This document shows positions 57,670 to 64,000 of a DNA stretch of 64,000 bases, one piece after another. Numbering within the stretch: the stretch's first letter is position 1; the number at the start of each line of letters is the position of its first letter. Source of the DNA: Piliocolobus tephrosceles (taxonomy: Eukaryota > Chordata > Mammalia > Primates > Cercopithecidae). The translations under genes were made by a program, and so were the position numbers. Below the pieces are notes generated by a model. The model was not told the origin of the DNA. It was given only the letters and a program-made list of their open reading frames with translations, and did not search any database. The DNA lies in assembly GCF_002776525.5 (NCBI RefSeq), contig NC_045437.1, positions 135,672,621 to 135,736,620 of the forward strand, read 5' to 3'.

Positions 57670-58031
57670 TGATACGGCTTGGCTCTGTGTCCCACCCAAA
57701 TCTCATCTTCAATTATAATCCATACACGTTGAGGGAGGGACCTGGTAGGAGGTGATTGGATCACTGGGCAGACTCCTCCATGCCGTTCTCATGATAGTGA
57801 GGGAGTTCTCATGAGATCTGATGGTTTAAAAGAGGCAATTTCCCTGCACTGTCTCTCTCTCCTGCTGCCTTATGAAAAAGTTATCTGCTTCCCCTTCACC
57901 TTCCTCCGTGATTCTAAGTCTCCTGAGGCATCCCCAGCCATGCGGAACTGTGAGTCAATTAAATGTCTTTTGTTTATGAGTTACCCAGTCTCAGGTAGTA
58001 TCTTTATAGCAGTGTGAAATGGACTAATATA
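57670..58031 (+). mobile_element. THE1/MST-type MaLR solo LTR
   Basis: TGATACGGCTTGGCTCTGTG to GGACTAATATA. No internal region. TSD not clear. Antisense to MRPL22, upstream of exon 3. Confidence 0.88.
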
Positions 58032-58105
58032 CTAATTATCAGAGGAATGGGGCAACGACATATATCATCTATGCAGAGGTACAGAGTTGAGAAATAAGAG
58101 GTCTG

Positions 58106-58420
58106 GGCCTGGCGCGGTGGCTCAAGCCTGTAATCCCAGCACTTTGGGAGGCTGAGACTGGTGGATCATGAGGTCAGGAGATCGAGACCATCCTGGCTAA
58201 CACGGTGAAACCCCATCTCTACTAAAAAATACAAAAAAAAAAAACTAGCCGGGCGAGGTGGCGGGCGCCTGTAGTCCCAGCTACTTGGGAGGCTGAGGCA
58301 GGAGAATGGCGTGAACCCGGGAGGCGGAGCTTGCAGTGAGCTGAGACCGGCCACTGCACTCCAGCCTGGGTGACAGAGCGAGACTCCGTCTCAAAAAACA
58401 AAAAACCAAAAAAAAAAAAA
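58106..58420 (+). mobile_element. Young AluY, Old World monkey type
   Basis: GTGGCTCAAGCCTGTAATCC, ACTAGCCGGGCGAGGTGG and GAGACCGGCCACTGCAC. TSD AAGAGGTCTG (58096-58105) and a close copy after the tail. Confidence 0.95.
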
Positions 58421-58639
58421 GAGGAGGTCTGACTGAGTCAGAGAATTTGTTAAGTATTGGAAAATATTGGAAAGGTCACTGAGGCTAGAGTGGTTGTCTT
58501 TGAATGCTAAACTAATGGGCTGAGACTTGATAAAGATCCCAAATTCACTATTCCTTGACCTCTTCCCCCACACTTCAACTGCTTTAACAATATACAACTA
58601 GTCATTCTCCCTCTCCCATCTTCCCCAGCATCTGCTACT

Positions 58640-58955
58640 CCCTTGTATCACTAAATAAAATCATTCTTGAATTGTGCGCTAGAGTTTATCTTCGACTTCC
58701 CAATGATTTTCATCCTGCCAGAGCTAGTTACCAAGTCTTACAGATGCTTCCCCTGAAATCGTTCTCAAATGCTTTACCTCTTCTCCATTCTAATTGCCAC
58801 CATACTATATAGCAATAGCCTCTAGATTGATTTCTCTTCCATCAACTTGCCCAATTCCAATCCATTTTTCTCTGCTTGAGTACCAAATGAGTTACCCTTC
58901 TATAATTCAGAGCTACTCATGTCATCCTCCAGCTTAAAAACCTCTGTTGAAATAA
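58640..58955 (+). repeat. L2 fragment
   Basis: CATGTCATCCTCCAGCTTAA and AAACCTCTGTTG match L2. The next part may be 60600-61040. Confidence 0.6.
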
Positions 58956-58959
58956 GCAA

Positions 58960-59700
58960 ATGAATAATTATGTAATATTCTAATGCTATCCTTTTTTTTC
59001 AGTGTCACTGAGTACTGGGATTCTTGGTATGGAAACAAGCAGAAGAGGTTCAGCCAAAATCCAGTAAGTACTAGATCTCTCCACTGAAGAGGTGTAGAAG
59101 CAATGACCAATCTAGTAGCAATTAGCACCCCTACTTCCCAGATTACGGTCTTGAAATATCATTTCCTATTGAAGAAAACCAAAACTTCTGAGAGAAATGG
59201 CTGATTGCAGATCTCAAGCAGATAACGTACCAAATCAGCCTAGAACATCTTGTCATATCAGAAAGCAAAGAAGCCATCAAAGATTACCAAGGTCATCTCA
59301 AAGGCACTGAGGAGCGAACTTGCGGATGCCCAACAAGTCAAAGATGGGACAAGCCAAGCATTAATGAGGACAATAACTGTAGTAGTTATTGTCCTTTAAA
59401 CATGAAATATGTTTAAAGCCATAAGTTCATAATAAAACCAGGAAAAATACAAATTAGTTACCATTAGAAGATGCTAGTGAGCCAACTTGTTATTTTAAAA
59501 ACTGGTGAATGGAGAGAAAGAATGAAGAAAAAGACAGGACTTATCCTGTCTTTCCTATACAAACTGTACCATTAAGTTGCCAAGTAGTAGATGAGGAAAA
59601 GTTTGACTTGTATAAAGTTAGTAATGAAGGAATAGCAAATTATAATAGCATCATCTTGTAATCCTTAATAAACTAATGGATAAAGGAGGCGTTATGTGTC
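58960..59700. other. Probable MRPL22 intron, no feature recognised
   Basis: No gene, exon or clear repeat. Confidence 0.4.
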
Positions 59701-60590
59701 TCCTGATGGAAGAACACACCACCCACCATCCACAAAGTAGTCTTTCCTGCCCAAAATGAAACTGGGGGCTTAAGTCCCTAGATTCAATATAGGAAACAGA
59801 GAAAAGAGAACATGTTATATAATATCATGGGGATGCACTCGGTAAAATCCAAGGTATGGAAAACGCTACAAAACAACCAATTGTCTCCAACAAATAAATT
59901 ACAAGAAAAAAAAAAAGAGAGGGTTGAATAAAAAACCTACAGAGTTAGAGATTTAACAAAAATACCAATTAGTTTCAATGTGTGAACTATTATAATTTAA
60001 AAAGTATGACAGTTATGAAGCCATTGGAAGTTTAAATATCAAATGGATATTTAATGCTTTTTAATGAGATAATAGTGAAATATTTATGAAAATGATACAG
60101 TGGGGGGAGTGTTTCAAAATATGATGAGAGAGAATACAGGTTATAAATAAGATTGGCTGGCTGGGCACGGTGGCTCAAGCCTGTAATCCCAGCACTTTGG
60201 GAGGCCGAGACGGGCGGATCACGGGGTCAGGAGATCGAGACCATCCTGGCTAACCCGGTGAAAACCCGTCTCTACTAAAAAATACAAAAAAACTAGCCCG
60301 GCGAGGTGGTGGGCACCTGTAGTCCCAGCTACTCGGGAGGCTGAGGCAGGAGAATGGCGTAAACCCGGGAGGTGGAGCTTGCAGTGAGCTGAGATCTGGC
60401 CACTGCACTCCAGCCTGGGCGACAGAGTGAGACTCCATCTCAAAAATAAATAAATAAATAAATAAATAAGATTGGCCATAAGTAGTAAGTGTTGAAGTTG
60501 GGTGACAGACACATGGAGGTTCATCAAACTGTCTACTTTTGCATATGTCTGGGCATATCCAAATAAAAAGTTAACACAGCAAACTTTGGT
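59700..60590 (+). repeat. Old LINE-like 3' end
   Basis: GGGATGCACTCGGTAAAATC, then GGTGACAGACACATGGAGGT. Probably L1M 3' UTR. Interrupted by the Alu at 60159. Confidence 0.5.
60159..60461 (+). mobile_element. Young AluY, Old World monkey type
   Basis: GTGGCTCAAGCCTGTAATCC and CTAGCCCGGCGAGGTGG. Flanking AATAAGATTGGC occurs before the Alu and after its AAAT tail. Confidence 0.95.
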
Positions 60591-60599
60591 ATTTCCCTA

Positions 60600-61040
60600 C
60601 TGCCCAAAATAGAAAGTCCAAACTCTTTAGTAAGACATGGAAGGCCTTTCGTAATCTAGACCCAATCTGCCCTTATGGCCTAGCCACATAGATGTTCATT
60701 GTTCTCTGAACAAGCCTTTACTCAAATTGTTTTCTCCTGCCTTATTATCTCCTGAATGAAATGCTTATGCTGTTTTTAGTTCTAGCTCAAACGTCACCTC
60801 AATGTGAAACATCACCTAATCTGTTCTCTGATCATTATTCTCGCATTAATACTTTGTTCTTGCCAGTCATACAGCAATGACTTGGACCACTGTACTATCA
60901 TAAGTGGCTATAACAGAATGAGTTACTGTACTAAGTGTACAGATGTTGCGCATTTAAAGGGCAAGTCTGACTTTCTTCGTATTCTAGCACCAAGAACAAT
61001 GTCTGGTACGTGGATACTGAGTAAACATTTAACTCAGACT
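60600..61040 (+). repeat. L2 fragment
   Basis: AGTCCAAACTCTTTAGTAAG, then CACCAAGAACAATGTCTGGT at the end. Confidence 0.75.
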
Positions 61041-61369
61041 TATACACTCAAAGTGGTTGTATATTGGCATATTCTCATACAAATATGCAACTTGGAAGAT
61101 TTACTTGGCAAACGAAACCTTTGTTTTTAGTCTTCAAGCCATTTAGACCAAAGACTCAAACAATCTATTTTTCTAGTGTATCATTTTTACCCCAAGTTCA
61201 CCATCTCCTATCCTAATACCAAGATTAGTGTCATCAAAATACCTAACAAAATCTGTACCTTTGCCTTCCACATTTAGGTTCCAATGTCTTAACTGAAAAG
61301 CACAAAATTAGGATACATGATGTATGAAGGCATATTTTGCTAATGAAATATAAGCCAGGTGGTGACAGC

Positions 61370-61600
61370 TGAGGCTACAGAGTCAAGCAGACCTGGGTCT
61401 AAATCCTAACTCTAATTTACTAGGTGAATGGCCTTCGGGAAGTCACATAACTTTCTGGGTCTCAGTTTTCCCATCAGTAAATAGAATAATAATAACTACC
61501 TCATAGCCTTCTTAAGAAGCTCAAATGCAAGTAAAATACTTAACCTGACACCTAAAAGGGCTCAATAAACTTTAGATATTATTACTTGTAGAATGAGAAT
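61370..61600 (+). repeat. MIR
   Basis: GCAGACCTGGGTCTAAATCC, then GTCTCAGTTTTCCCATCAGT. Confidence 0.9.
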
Positions 61601-61710
61601 AATACCTACTTAATACTATTGATGGATTAATAATTAATATAGTGCACCCTACAATGTCTAACCCATGATAAACACTAATGGCTAGTGTTATTTTTTAAAT
61701 TAGGCCCTTT

Positions 61711-62161
61711 GGCCAAGTATGGTGGCTCATGCCCGCAATGCCAGCACTTTGGGAGGCCATGGTAGGAGGACTGTTTGAGGCCAGGAGTTCAAAACCAGCC
61801 TGGGCAACACTGCAAGACCTTGCTTCTGTTTTGTTTGTTTATTTTGAGACAGTTTCGCTCTTGTCACCCAGGCTGGAGTGCAACGGTGCGATCTCAGCTC
61901 ACTGCAACCTCCGCCTCCTGGGTTCAAACGATTCTTCTGCTTCAGCCTCCAGCGTTGCTGGGATTACAGGGGTGCACCACCACACCCAGCTAATTTTTGT
62001 ATTTTTAGTAGAGATGGGGTTTCACCATGTTGGCCAGGCTGGTCTTGTACTTCTGACCTCGGGTGATCCACCCATCTCAGCCTCCCAAAGTGCTAGAATT
62101 ACAGGTGTGAGTCACCATGCCCGTGTTTTTTTTTTCAAAGGGTATAAAAAATAAAACAAAG
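61711..62161. mobile_element. Head-to-head Alu composite
   Basis: A forward Alu left monomer (61711-61823) meets a reverse full Alu (61837-62125). The whole block is flanked by TTAGGCCCTTTG at 61700-61711 and 62162-62173. Confidence 0.92.
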
Positions 62162-62173
62162 TTAGGCCCTTTG

Positions 62174-62885
62174 AACAGTCAATCTCTCCTGTCCCCACCC
62201 CCCAAATCAGTCCTGTGAACTGCAAGCTTTAAATACACAATTTCAAAGTTTCTTCTCAAGTTTATAATCATAAACATTTATGTTTCTATGTAGTTGTAAT
62301 TAGTGAGTAGGGTACAGTATGTTTGTCACCTCTTTGGAACTTGGTTTCTTTGTCTGTGAAAAGAGGAATTGGACTACATCATCCATAGGGCCTCTCCTAA
62401 CCTTAATTCTATCACTCATCTCATCACGAACAGCATGACAAAAACATGAACCCCTTTGCTACAAACCAATCTGAAAGATATCTTGAGTCAGACCCATACC
62501 TGCTGTGCCCGTCTAGCACAGTACCTTGCGCTCTTCAAATCTTCGATACATATTTGGTGAATTAAATATGTTGCTTCATAAATTAAGCATACTATGAATT
62601 TATAATGTCAAAGATTTCTGAATTCTTATAATACTTTCAGGACTCAAATAATTCATAAACTGAATTATCAAGGAAAGACCAAACTACCATAATCAAATTA
62701 AATTAAAGTATTATTCCAAATGGGGTACTTAATTTAGAAGTACAGAATATTAAATCAAAAGTTCCTATGTGCCCTCTCCTGGCCAATTGCTGGGATAACA
62801 CTCAACTAAAACAAAATGAAGCAACCTTAAAATAGAAAATACAGACAAATTCAAATTCTAATTCTAATTATCAGTTCTCATCTGA
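62174..62885. other. Probable MRPL22 intron, no feature recognised
   Basis: 62330-62420 is MIR-like (GGAACTTGGTTTCTTTGTCT). No match to the missing MRPL22 start was seen. Confidence 0.45.
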
Positions 62886-62889
62886 GTGA

Positions 62890-64000
62890 CCTAAGTATCT
62901 CTGGTCACTTGCTCTTCCTTGAGACACTTTCTTGAGTTGGGTTCCAGGACACTTGGGGTTTTCTTCTCCCATCTCTGGCTACTCCCCCATAGTCTCCTTT
63001 GTTGTTTCCTTGTCTCCCTCCCTGGTCTGTAAATGTTGGCTGCCTCAGGCAGGAACTAATCCTTCGACTCTTTCTATCTACACTCCCTCCTTTGGTGAAG
63101 TCAACCAGCTTTGCAGCTTTAAATATTATCCATGCATTGATGACTGCCAAATTTACATCCATTCTTTGCACTCTATAAACTCATATACCCAATTGCCTAC
63201 TCATATCTCTACTTGGATGCTTACTGAACAGCTCAGATTTAACAAACCCAAAACTGAGCTACTAATATTCTCCCCAAACTTGCTCCTCTAAAAGTCTTCC
63301 TACCTCAGTAAATGGTTAACTCTACCCTTCCAGTTGCTCAGGTCATAAACTTTGGTGTCACCCTTCTTTCTCACACCTCTCATCCAATGCATCAACAAGC
63401 TCTGTCAGCTGTGGTTAACATATTGCCAGAGTCCAACCATTCACTTACCTTCACGGCCACCCTAATCTAAGCCACCATGATCTCATACCTGAAATATCCA
63501 GTGGTGTCTGCTTCCATCCTTGCTCCGCATCCCCACCCCAGTCTTTTCTCAACACAGCAGCCAGAAGGAACCACTCATAAACATAAATCAGATCATATTA
63601 CCCCAATGCTCAAAACCTTACAATAATTTCCCATCTTGCTCAGAATAAAAGCCAAAGTATTTACAAAAAATACTAAGGCTCTATATGATTGATGACTCCC
63701 CCTTCCTCTCTGACCTCATCTCCTATCACTGTCCCTCTCCTTTTCGTCATTGTTCCTGACAACACTAAGTGTGGTTTCTCGGAGCTGTTGCACTTACTCT
63801 TCAATCTGTACACAATGCTGTTTGCTCAGATATTAGCACAGCATGCTTCCTCATTTCCTTCAAATCTTTACTCAAATACTATCTTTTAGTGAGGCCTTCC
63901 CTATCTAAAACTACAAGTTCCTCTCTCAAACACACATACTTCTTATTCCCAATCTCCGCTTTTATTTTCTCGTAAGCAGATGTCGCTATCAAATATACTC
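62890..64000 (+). repeat. L2, long copy running off the window
   Basis: ACAAACCCAAAACTGAGCTA, ACACAGCAGCCAGAAGGAAC and TCAGAATAAAAGCCAAAGTA. The 119-codon open frame at 62932-63291 lies inside it and is not a gene. Confidence 0.85.

Noticed and set aside
60846..61130. 108-codon open frame, 60804-61130
   Set aside because: Coincides with an L2 fragment and unique intron. No protein family resemblance.
62932..63291. 119-codon open frame
   Set aside because: Lies inside an L2 repeat. No start context or homology.
57191..64000. Search for MRPL22 exons 1-2
   Set aside because: Read through for a segment ending LALG with a donor in the right phase. None was convincing, so I place them beyond the window.

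Overview
This window is primate nuclear DNA, most likely from an Old World monkey. About fifty Alu copies cover it, together with L1, L2, MIR, MaLR and MER5 repeats. Several Alus (58106, 60159 forward; 26426, 30849 reverse) carry changes I associate with cercopithecid AluY subfamilies: CAAGCCTGTAATCC near the start, ACTAGCCGGGCGAGGTGG in the middle and CGGCCACTGCACTCC before the tail. The organism call rests on recalled subfamily features, not on a search. A 400-base run of N at 13416-13815 marks an assembly gap.

Only one gene is supported. Five consecutive coding exons on the minus strand between 57190 and 42379 encode residues 27-206 and the stop of MRPL22 (mitochondrial ribosomal protein uL22m). 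All are bounded by GT/AG sites with matching phases. A poly(A) signal lies just downstream at 42322-42327. The first 77 coding bases (about 26 codons, probably two exons) are not visible and should lie beyond the right end of the window.

Layout: 1-42.3 kb is the intergenic region 3' of MRPL22. It holds truncated L1 copies (156-1004, 7425-8997, 33622-34700), an ERV1-type solo LTR (2151-2967), MaLR LTRs (3503-4619, 29074-29430, 39510-39889), old L1M fragments, an L2 at 24.9-26.1 kb, many Alus, a decayed COX7A2L retrocopy (about 11738-13053) and a repeat-poor AT-rich stretch at 21.4-22.6 kb. 42.3-57.2 kb is the MRPL22 gene body. 57.2-64 kb is probably an MRPL22 intron and contains a THE1/MST-like LTR, two young Alus, an Alu composite and L2 sequence to the right edge.

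I found no bacterial-type operon, CRISPR array, tRNA or rRNA gene, or other unknown multi-gene system. The points worth a second look are the retrocopy, the possible conserved non-coding block, an L1 with a 5' inversion, a long AT-rich palindrome, and the one-way Alu orientation across the MRPL22 introns.
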